In this document: positions 11,275 through 22,930 of the stretch, in pieces
Position numbering within the stretch: position 1 is the first letter of the stretch
Layout: every line of letters starts with the position of its first letter
Source: Balaenoptera acutorostrata
Taxonomy: Eukaryota; Chordata; Mammalia; Artiodactyla; Balaenopteridae
DNA length: 64,000 bases
NCBI RefSeq assembly: GCF_949987535.1
Contig: NC_080073.1
Coordinates: forward strand, 92,915,344-92,979,343
Reading direction: 5' to 3'
Notes under the pieces: model-generated
What the model was told of the DNA's origin: nothing
Databases searched by the model: none
What the model saw: only the letters and a program-made list of their open reading frames with translations
Made by a program: the position numbers and the translations under genes

Positions 11275-13760
11275 CAGAAGGACCTACAGTTATGGAATTA
11301 ATTTAAGCAAACTAACAAAAGGACTGGAAAATGATTATAACACTAGTGAATACAGAAGAGTTAAATGTTAGGGAAGAAGAGACTGAGAAAATTCCCATCA
11401 CAGAAATCACAAGGATATATTCCAGAAAGAGGGACTCAAGAGACAGGATCAAATACAGATAAGAAACCATTTTGAACAGCTTTTATCTTAAGGATTCTTT
11501 ATTTGAACCAATTCTGCAGCAAATGAGGTTAAGAAATGTTTATGTTAGAAGATTTGCGTGTAGAACACTGTTTTCCTCTTCTTGGTTTCAGGGCAGCCAG
11601 ACAGAAGAAATTGAGTGTAATTAAATATAAAAAGTATCAATTAGCACTGATTCTTCCATCTACAGAGAGAAATGACCAGTTGGGAGTGAGTGATCTCATC
11701 CTCTTTCAAGTGTCAGACGGAGCTGGAAACAAGACATATTCAGTACATCTAATCACGTGAGAAGACATCATAGGAAAGTAAAGGGTCCCCAATACCAATA
11801 GGGGATTTTTTCCCCAAATTAGCCCTTGTTCAGTGGGTCATTATAATCTCTAAAGTAATAATATTTTATGTCCTATTAACTTACATTAACACAAATCTGA
11901 CAGCCTTGGGTGAAATGGAACCTTAATCTTGAATGATATGATACTCCTACCCATCACTGAATATTTAAAACCTTTATATATCTAACAAGAGTAAGCATAA
12001 TCCGGCAGAATGAACACATTTAGCATCAGTTCCCACTTTCATTAGTTTTTACCAAGTAGATTCAAACCAACCAGTTCTCCATTCTCAAAATGATTTCACG
12101 TATCAGTGTTCAATGGGATATCCCCAGATGACAACTTTCTGCTTTTTCTGCAATCATCCACAACGGGTCCCACCGACACCTTTTGTCATAGCGCCTTCCC
12201 CACTTCTCTCTGCTCCCTGTTCAATGCATCACCAATCAATGGCTTTATGGCATTATCTAACTGGCATAGTTTTCCTCCACTTTCCCCAATCGTTAATATC
12301 CACTCTCCCCCTCCAAACATACCCTTATGCATACACAGCCTTTTAGTAATATTCTGAATATAGAGGGCAGATGTTTCAGCAAATAGTTAATTGAGTTTAA
12401 CAACATAAAATAATTCAGTGGTTTGTACAATAAGCTGATAAATTCCCCTCAGTCAGGTAAGTACACCCAAACCCTACCCACCCACTGACTCCTGAGCATA
12501 TCTGATTTTACTCAGGTGCCCAGATACTTCCAGTCTGAATGATCCCCCCCCCCTCCCACCATTCTTCTGGGATAAATCCTCCTTTTAATAACTAGACAAA
12601 ACTCCCAAGCCATACATGGCAGGAAGCCTAGAGGCTCCCTCAGGATCTGCCTCTGCCTCTGCTGAATTAGTCACTCCACAACCTGCCACCACCTGCTCCT
12701 CCATCTCTACTTGCCCACCACACACACCGGACACCATGGTTTTTCTACATTTCCTAAAGCATCCCTAACACAAGACTTGCATATAGTAGAATTTTACTGG
12801 TGGTGAGAGGGTAATACAGAGCAGCACAGAGCAGGAAACAACTTCCTCTCAGCGTCAGACAACGGTAGACATGTATTGCCCATTCTTAACTACAAGAAAT
12901 TTTCAGAAGCCATATTCCTTCATAGGCCACACACCACCTCCCTTCATGTTCCTGGGAGCTCCTGCTCCTACTCTGTCCTCCTCATACACCCCTCTTCCCT
13001 CTCCATTCATAGTCCCCTCAATCTATATTACTCCTCCATATGCTCCAGAAGCCTTGTTTTTCTCAGTCAAAAAGTCTATCAGAGCTTTTTCCAAAGCAAC
13101 AGAATCATTCCCTTGGGAATAACGTATCATGCCATTCCCCTAGAAGGCAGAAACAGTAACAAATTTTTCAAATTTTTGCTTTGTTAATAATTTTTTCCTG
13201 CTTCATTTGCAACAGCTGAATATGTGGGAAGTCTTTTATTTAGGGCACATTTTCCTGAAACTCACACTACAGTGTCCTGCACTGTATGCTCTCCTGCATT
13301 CTGAAAGATGTGGATCCCAGCAGGAGTCATGGACCCCGCTAGCTATGGGCTGACCTCACTCTGAAACCCATTCACAAGACCACTAATACCACTGATTTCT
13401 CCAAGGCAAGGGAAATATTTTTTTTCCGCCAAGCCATCTTTTATTATTCTCCCAGAGGTACCCCTTTCTAACTCTTTGCCAGGCAGTAGAACATCCTTCC
13501 CCACTTCCTGTGGTGACCTTGCTCTCCAAACAATCCACACACATCTTTCTTTCAGTCCTCCCCCAGTACCTGGCCATGAGCTTGCTATTTATACCAGTGT
13601 GACCCTTATATACCATGTGAAAACTTGGAAAGATTTTTGTATCTATACTCTCCAGAAGACCCTCTGGAATGAGATGACCCTCGACATCTGAATTTATCCG
13701 TCTTCATTTTCTAGTCTTGTCCACCTCTCCGTCAGTTTCCATCTTTCCTTACCTAGAGCC
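11275..13760. other. Long unique stretch
   Basis: No repeat family is recognised over about 2.5 kb. Small features: a poly(C) run at 12544-12557 and pyrimidine-rich DNA around 12940-13040. Open frames of 60-100 codons at 11536, 12106, 12871 and 12876 overlap in competing frames, lack known motifs and are not called as genes. Confidence 0.5.
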
Positions 13761-13761
13761 C

Positions 13762-14214
13762 TGTATTTGTTTCCTAGGACTGCCACAACAAATCACCACA
13801 AACTTGGTGGCTTCAAACAACAGGAATTTATTCTCTCACAGTTCTGCAGGCAAGAGGATCAAAATCAAGGTGTCAGCAGGACCGCAGTCCCACCAAAGCC
13901 TCTAGGGGAAGAGGCTTCTTGCCTCTTCCAGCTTCTGAAGGCTTCAGAAGTTCCTTGGTTTATAGCAACATAATTCCAATCTCTGCCTCCATCTTCACGT
14001 GGTTTTCCATCTCAAACCTCCCTCTGCCTTTTCTCTTATAAGGATGCTTATCATTGGATGTAGTGCCCACCCAAATAACCCAAGATGATCTCATCTCAAG
14101 ATCCTTAATTTAATTACACCTGTAAAGATCCTATTTCCAAATAAGGCCACCTTCAAAGGTTCAGTATAGACACGGCTCTTGTTGGGGAGGAAGACCACCA
14201 TCCAGCCCACTACA
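13762..14214 (-). mobile_element. MLT1-type MaLR solo LTR, reverse
   Basis: The plus strand begins TGTATTTGTTTCCTAGGACTGCC and continues with 'cacaaacttggtggcttcaa', 'ttattctctcacagttctg', 'aatcaaggtgtcagcagg' and 'tcttataaggatgcttatca'. It ends near 'ccagcccactaca'. This is the reverse complement of an MLT1-class LTR, complete from TG to CA. The flanks AGCCC and AGCTC match in 4 of 5 bases, which is consistent with a decayed 5-bp duplication. There is no internal retroviral sequence beside it, so it is a solo LTR. Confidence 0.8.
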
Positions 14215-15606
14215 AGCTCCACACTTCTAAAACCTTTGGCCTGACACTTGCCTGTGAAGAACATCCTTCCTGCAGACTCCCCAGAGCCCCAAGAACCAGG
14301 AAAGAGATTCACTAGGTTTGTCCACTGTGCACCGCATGGGCTCAAGGGAACTCTGTTCCCTTTACCTGAGGGCAGGTAGATACTGTCTCTATGCATAGAG
14401 AATTGCTGCCAGAGATCTAATTTCACATGGGAGGATTCTACAGTAGTATAAGGTGGGGAATGTAATCAGTCTCACTTGACTTTTCCACCTCCCTTAGCAG
14501 AATGGAAATTTTAACTTTCTCTTCTTTCACCTTCCCTGGAATTTGTACCTAATATCACATGACAACATTTTCCAAACCATGATCTGCAGAACAGGAGATG
14601 TTTCTGAGTGTTCCGCAACCAGATGCTCTGAGAGAGTGAGCACGCACACAAGCTTATTAGCAGCTCTGAGAAGCCGCCAGTAAAGTAAGTAGGCTTTAAT
14701 ATTTTACTAAAGAAACCTGGTTAACCACATTTAACCCAAACTCTCTTGACTTCAAAAACCTTTATTTTTAGAGTATCTTTTGCGATCTCATAAGAATGCT
14801 AATGTCCTACAGAATACATATGGGAAATTTTTTTGAAAATTTGAAAAATGAGGAGTGTCATAAAATTAATATTACATAAGCAACAGTTATTGTCTTCTCA
14901 TTCCCAACATTAGGATATAAAGCTGTGTTTTAAGTCACCTTGGTATTATAGGTCTAAAATTAAAGTCTTAATCTAATTTTAGTTTTTCTACATAGAGCTG
15001 AGCACCCTGAATTATCTGGCATCTGTAGAGGATGAAGGAACAAAACCAGCACAGAATAACCCTCAAGATATTTTTGAAGGCAGTGACCCATCTCCTCTTC
15101 ATCTTCTCTCTCCAGCCTCCTCCTAATAGTGGTACCTTGTATGTGACAAGCACTGACTGCTCTCTAAGAACAAAGTAGTGATTTATAATGCTCCCTCTTG
15201 CACTAATGTAATCTATATGTGAGAATAAGCCCTAATTATTTCTCCTTTCACAGGCATAGTAGAACAATATTTCAGTGACTATTTGTTTTTAATATAATGA
15301 GAAACACTACGAGTTACAAGATAGATAATTTGCAAGAAAGTTTTCAGTGAGTCATTTCAAATTATAGAACTTGATAACTTTAAGCGCAGACACCACACAT
15401 TGTTCAAAAAACGGGCACTATCTGTGTGCTAATGAGCCTGACTGTAGGTTCCCCCTCCACTTCCTGAGCTGCGGATGGTGGAATGGACGCTGACCCAGAA
15501 GTCAGAAGAGACAGGTTTCAGTTCCACTTGGATGACCACAGACAAATCTTTCTGAAACTGGAGTTTCTTTCTGGAGTTTCCAAATACGCAAGAAGGACAT
15601 ACTAAT
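14215..15606. other. Unique intergenic DNA
   Basis: No recognisable gene or repeat. Short open frames (14091-14426 minus, 14968-15153 minus) have no motif and the first overlaps the LTR. Confidence 0.5.
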
Positions 15607-15607
15607 A

Positions 15608-16260
15608 CTGCCAATCCTTACTACTCAAAGATTCCATATTTGCAAATTCACCTACTTGCTAATATTTATTTGTAACCCCCAAATCAAAACCCATGGTGCT
15701 TTCAGTCATTCATGCACATGCACAGAGTGGCAAAAAATTTGAGTCACCGAACATGCGCGTTCCCAGCTGAGGTGGGACAAGGCAACACTCAGGCTTCTGG
15801 TTTCAACTCCCATACTGCAGACAAATATCCCTTTCGTGATCTGTTTAGTGCAATATTTGCACACTTTTTTGTGGGTTTTTTTTTTTTTTTTGGTGATTTC
15901 ACTCTTTAAAATAGTCCCCGAGTGTAGTAATGAAGTGCTGTCTCGTGTTCTTAAGCACAGAAGGCTGTGATGTGACTTAAATACATGTTGGATAAGCTTC
16001 GTTCAGGCATGAGTTATAGTGGTGTTGGCCATGAGTTCAATGTAAATGAATACACAGTATATATTAAATAAGGGGTCTTTAAGCAGAAACACATGTAAAT
16101 CAAGGTTAGGTACTGATCGGTTAATGACAATGTTGTGACAGAGGCTCACAGGGACTTAACCATGCATTTGCCTGAGGAGCAGTGGTTCGGGATTCACTAA
16201 TTCAGTGTTTCTGATGACTTTATAGAACATAAGCACCATGAGTAGTAAGAATCAACTAGA
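15608..16260. mobile_element. Pogo/Tigger non-autonomous DNA transposon
   Basis: Text matches the Tigger-derived element whose ends are degenerate CAGTCGATYCTCATTA inverted repeats. The left end reads CTGCCAATCCTTACTAC (15608-15624) and the right end is the complement-like GTAGTAAGAATCAACTA (about 16242-16258). Interior landmarks include 'gcacatgcacagagtggc', 'gaacatgcgcgttcccagct', 'ctgatcggttaatgacaatg' and 'agcagtggttcgggattcac'. TA dinucleotides flank both ends, as expected for pogo elements. It encodes no transposase. A T16 tract at about 15878-15893 interrupts an A/T-rich interior. Confidence 0.85.
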
Positions 16261-16298
16261 TATCTCAGCCTCATAAAGTAGCTTTGATGCATAAATGA

Positions 16299-17143
16299 GA
16301 AAATATATATTTATATTTTTATTGAAGCATAGTTGATTCGCAATGTTGTGTTAGTTTCTGGTGTACAGCACAGTGATTCAGTTATACATGCATATATATC
16401 TATTTTTTTCAGATTCTTTTCCCTTATAGGTTATTACAAAATATTGAGTATAGGTCCCTGTCCTATACAGTAGGTCCTTGTTGATTATCTATTTTATGTA
16501 CAGTAGTTTGTGTCTACTAATCTCAAACTCTTACTTTATCTCTCCCCCACCACCTTTCCCCTTTGGTAACCATCAGTTTGTTTTCTATGTCTGTGAGTCT
16601 GTTCCTATCTTGTAAATAAGTTCATTTGTGGCATATTTTAGATTCCACATATAAGTGATATCATATGGTATTTGTCTTTCTCTTTCTGACTTACTTCACT
16701 TAGTAGGATAATCTCTAGGTCCATCCATGTTGCTGCAAATGGCATTATTTCATTCTTTTTTATGGCTGAGTAGTATTCCATTGTATATATACCACATCTT
16801 CATTATCCATTTATCTGCTGATGGACATTTAGGTTGTTTCCATGTCTTGACTATTGTAAATAGTGCTGCTATGAACACTGGGGTGCATGTATCTTTTCAA
16901 ATTATAGTTTTCTCCAGATATATGCCCAGGAATGGGATTGCTGGATCATAGGGCAACTCTGTTTTTAGTTTTTTGAGGAACCTCCATACTGTTTTCCATA
17001 GTGGCTGCACCAATTTACATTCCCCCCAACAGTGCAGGAGGGTTCCCTTTTCTCCACACCCTCTCCAGCATTTGTTATTTGTAGACTTCTTAACGATGGC
17101 CACTCTGACTGGTGTGAAGCGATAACCTCAAGAAAGTATATTT
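16299..17143 (-). mobile_element. 5'-truncated L1, reverse (ORF2 C-terminus and 3' UTR)
   Basis: Read on the minus strand, this is the last part of L1 ORF2 followed by the 3' UTR. The open frame at 16897-17103 includes [15 protein letters not shown], the Cys-rich C-terminal motif of L1 ORF2, then [13 protein letters not shown]. The 3' UTR ends near 16300-16320. The flanks AGAAAATATAT (about 16299) and AGAAAGTATAT (about 17133) look like a slightly decayed target-site duplication. It is younger than the L1 at the left edge of the window but inactive. Confidence 0.85.
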
Positions 17144-17179
17144 TTTAGCAACATATAACAATTATTTCTGAATAACTGT

Positions 17180-17290
17180 CACACCCCAGGCTCTGTGTAG
17201 ACACTGTGGACTGAGATACACGACTCAGAGTCCCTGACTCACAGAGGAGATTTAGGCGAACACTTAGAAGAGGCTTTAAACAATATGTTA
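17180..17290 (-). mobile_element. L2 LINE 3' fragment, reverse
   Basis: Weak reverse-complement L2 terminus text: 'ccaggctctgtgtagacact', 'gactgagatacacgactcag', 'gagtccctgactcacagagg'. Confidence 0.4.
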
Positions 17291-18886
17291 CGTTAACATT
17301 TTTGTTAATGTTTTCCTAATATTAAGGCTATTTAAAAATCCTTTGTCTTCAAAATGTAGGCTTTGTTCTTTTAGGACCAGAAGTGGATTTGGAAAATTAA
17401 TGTCTTCACAAAATTCCCCTAATTTAAGCCATAGAAGTGAAGAAAGAAAACAAACGTGAAACATTTCAAGAAAAATTCAGTATTAGATTTGGGATTATAA
17501 AAACTTTATATTACAATAGCTATTAAGCACAAAATTTACAGAGCATTTTACAAAGAGAAGATCAAAATTCCCACCAGTCTTTAGAAAACTGAATTCACAT
17601 CAAGGAGAAAATAGAGGTACAGCAAAGGAGTGCTGGGTTACCAAAGGGTCGTTTGGCCCTAGGTGTTCAGGAGGCTAATCACAATACATAAAATAAAGAC
17701 AATTCTGATTAGAATAGAGAGTAAGTAGAACCAAGGAGGTACAAAAGTAAAACTAAGAAATTCACCTGGGTATTAAAGTCCTTCTCCACGTGATTCAAAT
17801 TATAGCCACTGGAGTATGAGGGAAACAGCAGCAGTCAAGACAGGTCAGCAGATGCAGACGCGCAGCCCAGGAAGGGTATCTGGACTGCTGCTTCATGTCG
17901 TTGGGCCACGTTTACCAATGAGACGGGCAGCTCTATTTGGAAGACGGCGGCTAAAATGTTTCAGGTGCTATAGAGGGCCATACTGAATGGTTACGCAGCT
18001 TCTCCCAGTTTATTTTCCCCAACTCCACTATCAACTGATTGAAAGGACTTAAGATTTAGAAAATCTAATGTGCCTCACTCCCCTGGGTGGGTATGTTGCT
18101 ATGTAACAAAGAACATGCCAGTTTATCTTCCCCAGCACTAGGCACAGCTGGAAGGAAAGAAAAGCAAACCCATTTTAAACCATTTGAAAGCTACTCTCTA
18201 TTCCAGACTATGAGGCTGCTCTCTTTAGGGTCTAAAATATGCTTACTTTACCCATCTTTGTTGACACAACCACAAACTTCAGCAAATACTGGAACCAGAC
18301 TCAACCAGATTCCTTATAAACTTCCATATGTGAGCAAAATTCCCCTTTGATTTTGCCTAATGTTCATCTGCTATAATTTTTACCAAGTTCTAAAAAGGAA
18401 ATCTAGCATTCACTATTATGTATTTTACTGTAAAAGAATAAAATGGCAATTGGACAACACTTACCCATTTCAATCTATAGTAAATTCTGTCTCCTCATCC
18501 TCTCAAAAACTTTTTTTCTGGTAGTCATCATTTATCTTTATATCTTATAAACAGTCCTGCTAACCCATGGAACTCTTTTTTTTTTTTTTTTCTGACACCC
18601 AAAGCAATGAGGGTAATTGGACTTACTCTTGCAGGAGAAAAATTAAAAACAGAAGTCAAAGCTTCAGGTTGTGTTGGTAGTTGGGCTGTGGGACCACCTT
18701 TTTTCTGAAGGAACCCTAAATGTGTTCACAACTGGCTGAGTCTCCACTGGGAGAAATGTGCTGTCCTACATGCAAAACTGAGAGCTCGTGTCCTCTGCCT
18801 TCGTCCTCAGATCTTCCTTCAGACTTGGCATCACGCAGAAAGCCAGGAGCCCTGCCTCGAGAGAGCTGAGCCTCTTCTATCTCAGA
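17291..18886. other. Unique intergenic DNA
   Basis: No gene or repeat was recognised. A T-rich tract (about 17 T) lies at 18574-18590. The 87-codon open frame at 18087 has no known motif. Confidence 0.5.
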
Positions 18887-18887
18887 C

Positions 18888-18948
18888 AGCAGCTGGCTAT
18901 GTAATCCTGGACCAATGTCTGGTAACTTCTCTGAGCTTCAAGTTCTAT
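18888..18948 (+). mobile_element. Short MIR fragment
   Basis: 'agcagctggctatgtaatcc' and 'ggtaacttctctgagcttca' correspond to the MIR core region. Only the middle is kept. Confidence 0.5.
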
Positions 18949-18949
18949 T

Positions 18950-19185
18950 CAGCCTTCCCTGATTTCCTCTAGTAACAAATTCTTTCTCCCTACTGTCCAC
19001 TCCTTCCTTATGGAACTTTTCACATTTGTGTTGTATTACAGTTATTTATATACAGCTGCATCTTGTCTATCATATGTAGGCAGAAACCTCAGTTCACCCA
19101 TATTTCTGTCTCCCTCTTCTCTGTACTCCAAGGCCCAGTCAGAGTCTCAACTTTTAATAGATATCATTGAGAAGTCATTAAATTA
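18950..19185 (+). mobile_element. L2 LINE 3' fragment
   Basis: L2-like order: 'agccttccctgatttcctct', 'tatggaacttttcacatttg', 'gtaggcagaaacctcagttc', 'ccaaggcccagtcagagtct', then 'tcaacttttaatagatatc' as a decayed terminus. Confidence 0.6.
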
Positions 19186-19189
19186 ATAA

Positions 19190-19965
19190 GTAAAACATAT
19201 AAATATATTTCACTATGCCAATCTCTCTTCAACTATAAGTGGACATAGAAAGGGGGTGACCATAGTTGCTAACAAGCTTGAGACTATCTACCGAAAAAGG
19301 AAAGCAAATATTCATTATGAAATTAACAGTGCTATATGATAAAGATAAGCTTATATGATAAGTGTCATATGATAAGGAATACAGGGACATCAAAAGCTTG
19401 ATTCTGTTCATAAAAACTTTTGGGAAAAGCAATGTGTGTATCTTGCAGCTGGCCTCCCATGTTGATCCCATAGTGACCCTACCCTTCGGCATGTCCCCTA
19501 GGCTAAGTTTAATCAGCACGGAACAAGGTGCTCTCCACCTAGAACAGCTGAGGCAACCCTCAGCCTCTTTTGATACCTGGAACTCCAAGCTCTCTCCAGC
19601 ATTATAATAAAGCACATTCACTACTACTAGTATTAAGAGAAAGGGAAGGGACCTTAAATGTGTGATGAAATATCAACCTTGAAATCAGATGGGGGAATTC
19701 ATACATTTTAACATGCCTCTTTTGTAAGGTGACACATTCCTACCCAGTAAGGAACAAGGCTGCCAAGGGTATAACTTGCTTTCTCAGAATCCAAACACCT
19801 TTCATCTTAAAAAGTCACATAGGGCTCCTCAAGTTTTAAAAATCAGCTTCCTTTCACATATGTAATGACATATCCAAGAAACAAGGGCTTCAGAAAGGAG
19901 TGGGATCAAAAGACCTGTGTCTGAAGCCTCAAAGGCACAGCACACATGCACATTCACATTCTAGT
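19190..19965. other. Unique intergenic DNA
   Basis: A 130-codon open frame on the minus strand (19229-19621) and an 81-codon one opposite it share the same DNA and have no known domain. Nothing else is recognised. Confidence 0.5.
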
Positions 19966-19969
19966 TATT

Positions 19970-20335
19970 TGTGCAAAAGGCACAGCCCACAAGGCCCTCT
20001 CTGCTCTGGCCTAGTTACCCCCACATTCCTGAACACCTGACGCATCGAGCAGCTCGTCACCATCTGGACATATGGGGCATCTTCTCAGCTCCTCCTCTTC
20101 TCTGCTAGATGAAGCCCTTTAAGCTTCTGCTTCCTGAATCCATTCCAGAGTGAGGTATTTGTCCCTGCATCTGTGCTCACATATGACTTTATTTAGTACG
20201 TGGATATCATGTTTGGTTAGTTGTGTATCTGTGTGGCCCTCACCACCCTAGACTTACCCATTTTTCATCTTCAGAAATTAGCATGGTGCCTGACATACAC
20301 TTGTGTTTATTCATACCTGTCCTCCCACTTCCTTG
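19970..20335 (+). mobile_element. L2 LINE 3' region
   Basis: Landmarks in L2 order: 'cacaaggccctctctgctct', 'gaatccattccagagtgagg', 'gctcacatatgactttattt' and 'agcatggtgcctgacataca'. Strongly diverged. Confidence 0.6.
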
Positions 20336-20498
20336 GTATAGACTTGTCACTTCAAAGTATCTGTGCAGCCCAAGACTAAGAATCTCACAATCCCCTTTTC
20401 ATCGAGGTGGGGCCATCCAGTCAGCTCTCCCCATGGTATATGAGCAGAAGTGACATTTGCCTGTTTCAGGCCAAGTTGGTTAAGAAATGGCTGTGCCT

Positions 20499-20827
20499 GG
20501 ACTTCGCTGGTGGTGCAGTGGTTAAGAATCCGCCTGCCAGTGCAGGGGACACGGGTTCGAGCCCTGGTCCGGGAAGATCCCACATGCCGCGGAGCAAGTA
20601 AGCCCGTGCGCCACAACCACAGAGCCTGCACTCTAGAGCCCGCGAGCCACAACTACTGAGCCCGAGTGCCACAACTACTGAAGCCCGCGCGCCTAGAGCC
20701 CATGCTCTGCAACAAGAGAAGCCACCACAATGAGAAGCCCGGGAACCACAACAAAGAATAGCCCGCGCGCAGCAACAAAGACCCAAGGCAGCCAAAAATA
20801 AAAATAAATAAATAAATAAAAATTAAA
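20499..20827 (+). mobile_element. CHR-type SINE, long-bodied subtype
   Basis: Starts GGACTTCGCTGG with B box GGTTCGAGCC at 20554-20563. The body contains extra 'ccacaactactgagcc' units absent from the shorter copies, and it ends (AAAT)n. The perfect 17-bp duplication AAGAAATGGCTGTGCCT lies at 20482-20498 and 20828-20844. The same subtype occurs at 28.4, 43.7, 44.2 and 53.1 kb. Confidence 0.95.
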
Positions 20828-20899
20828 AAGAAATGGCTGTGCCTTCTTAACCTTCTGCTTCCCTTTATACCAGCTGGATGCAAAGGATTCCAAGGCCTG

Positions 20900-21085
20900 G
20901 CAGGGTCACAAGCTGGAAGGTACCTAAGTTCTTGAGTCACAGAGTGGAGGAAAGGCTCCCACCAACTGGAACACCCTCATTAGATTGTTACATGAGCAAG
21001 GAATTAACTTCTATTGTGTTAAGCTACTGAAATTTGGGATTTCATTTGTTATAGTAGTTTTAGCCTAAATAATACAGATTAATTC
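20900..21085 (+). mobile_element. MaLR/MLT1-like LTR 3' end
   Basis: 'caactggaacaccctcatt', 'gattgttacatgagcaagga', 'ctattgtgttaagctactga' and 'gttatagtagttttagcct' follow the 3' end of an MLT1-like LTR. The final part reads 'taaataatacagatt'. The 5' part is lost. Confidence 0.55.
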
Positions 21086-21177
21086 TCAAAATGTGTACTT
21101 TATTAAATAATTCTGTGTAACAAACCACGCTTAGTCCCTCTAATGTCTAAATCATAAAGCATGGATATAGGAGAGTG

Positions 21178-21272
21178 AAGGAAAGGGAATTGAGCAGGAG
21201 GGAAGGGAGGGAAGGGAGACGGAAGGAAAGAGGAGGGAAGAAAGGAGGGAGGGAGGGAGGAAGGAAAAAGAA
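21178..21272. repeat. Purine-rich simple repeat (GGGA/GGAA)n
   Basis: Nearly pure purine on the plus strand, with GGGAGGGA and GGAAGGAA units. Opposite-strand Ser/Pro/Phe-rich translations are artefacts. Confidence 0.9.
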
Positions 21273-21339
21273 GCTGTATACAATAAAGAATTGTAGTCAA
21301 GCTGCCACCTCAAATGTAAGCTGCCTATATCCTTATCGT

Positions 21340-21445
21340 CAATCAAGTACATTATAACCAGGTCATTTGTTAATTTTGCTGCTGTATCTGCAATGCCTAA
21401 AATTTCCTGAGATATAGGAAATGCTCAATAAATATGTGCTGAATT
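21340..21445 (+). mobile_element. L2 LINE 3' terminus
   Basis: 'tgctgtatctgcaatgccta' leads to 'ggaaatgctcaataaatatg' and 'gctgaattaatgag', the typical L2 end. Confidence 0.65.
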
Positions 21446-22140
21446 AATGAGTAACTAAAATTATGAATTAACACCATGTTTTTCTTCCTTATAAAATGAC
21501 CCCGAGAAGTCACTCCTCCTTAGGCCTACAGATTACGGTATCTAATCAAGTATAAGATAACTTCTCTCCTCCAAAAGTCTAGGAAACAACACAGAAGACT
21601 GTGACATTCATCTGAATGCTTATGATGTGCACGGGCCTTACGGACCCCGTGTCCCTGGGAGCGTTCTTCTAGGGTAATAGCACGTTGCTTGCTGTTCAAC
21701 AGGTGATGCTTAATGGTTCGCTCTGAACTAAATGAAAGGCAGAACGGTTCTCCCTTTCTCATCCTAATCTCCAAAATGAGTTACTTATTATTATAAGAAT
21801 TGTTAGGAAAACTTTCAGAAGATATTTTTGGGGAGAAGAGCAGGGGAAGGAGAATTTTCTAAAACAGAAAAAAATAATAATCCTACCTTAATATTGAGTA
21901 AAGGGAAAAGAGAACGCATGTAGTGAAGAGACCAATTTAATCTACATCCTATGGTCCAATGGTCCAATTATTGCAATATATATGATGCTAAATTTCGCCC
22001 AGTCCTGCTAATCAGACAGCAGCTCACTGTGTCTGTTTATCTCTAGGCCATTACCCAGTTGTACAGTAAATCTGCATTTCCAGAGATGGTCTAAAATAGA
22101 AACCCATGCTGGCTAAATTTGTTTTGGGACATATCAGGCA
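21446..22140. other. Unique intergenic DNA
   Basis: No repeat is recognised. A short direct repeat 'atggtccaatggtccaat' occurs near 21951-21970. It may form the left shoulder of the candidate conserved block that follows. Confidence 0.45.
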
Positions 22141-22144
22141 ACAG

Positions 22145-22930
22145 CTAGAAATTTTTAAATGACCAACTTGTATTCCACCGAGGCACTGAATGAATTGATT
22201 AGGGAAAAGCTAAAAATTGAATAGTATTTTCTGGAGTACGCTAAGGTTAGTGCTGCCAGTGAAAATGTGTAACTACCAAGAGAACGGCTATCAATCAGAG
22301 CTGATTTTCAAATAGAAATGTGGAAAAAAATGAAATTAAATGGGAAAGGGGAATGTCTTATTTTCCCCTCTATATGGCCCTTTCCAACTAGGTCATGATA
22401 TAATTAATTCCTCAGGAATACATGCAAACTCCCACCACTAAAATTATGATAGAAGATAAGTTTTCCCACCAGCCAGAGGTTATTTCTCGGTTGAGACAAC
22501 CTTTGATCTGAAGATGGGCACACACACTCTGAAAGAGCTGACACTCAAAGGACCAATATCGCGTGATTGATTGGTTTCTAATATGGAGAGTGCGGCGCTG
22601 CCGTTGAGAAGAAGGGCTCTCTTGAGAGACAAGCCCAACTATTGTTTGGCTGCTCTCATGTTAGCGAGTGCCCTGCGGTAACCCTCGTGCTCTGAAATAC
22701 TCATATTGGTTATTTCAAAGTTGGGTGCGGAATTGTGCTTTCCCGTGTCTGTCACTAATGACTTGCAGCTGTTGCTAATCTGTGCCTCTGATTTCCTTTG
22801 ATTACTATGTGTATTGATGCCTGTGGTAAATAGGCATCTGCCAGGTGCCAGCACAATCAGGGGAAAAATATAAAAAGTTCCCTGTTTCAAATTCAATGTG
22901 ACATTGTGCAAGTTGAGAGGCAGCCATTTA
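22145..22930. promoter_or_regulatory. Candidate conserved non-coding element (enhancer-like)
   Basis: About 790 bp free of any recognisable repeat, with sites typical of developmental enhancers. There is a homeodomain-type TAATTA at 22401-22406, an E-box CAGCTG at 22766-22771, and a TCF/LEF-like CTTTGATT at 22796-22803. CpGs are kept in an otherwise AT-rich setting, for example 'atatcgcgtg' and 'tgcggcgctgccg' near 22558-22602. No open frame looks coding. The call rests on motif density and repeat exclusion only and is inference. Confidence 0.35.

Noticed and set aside
19229..19621. 130-codon minus-strand open frame as a gene
   Set aside because: Same reasons: no motif, an opposite-strand open frame in the same DNA, and no sign of exon boundaries.
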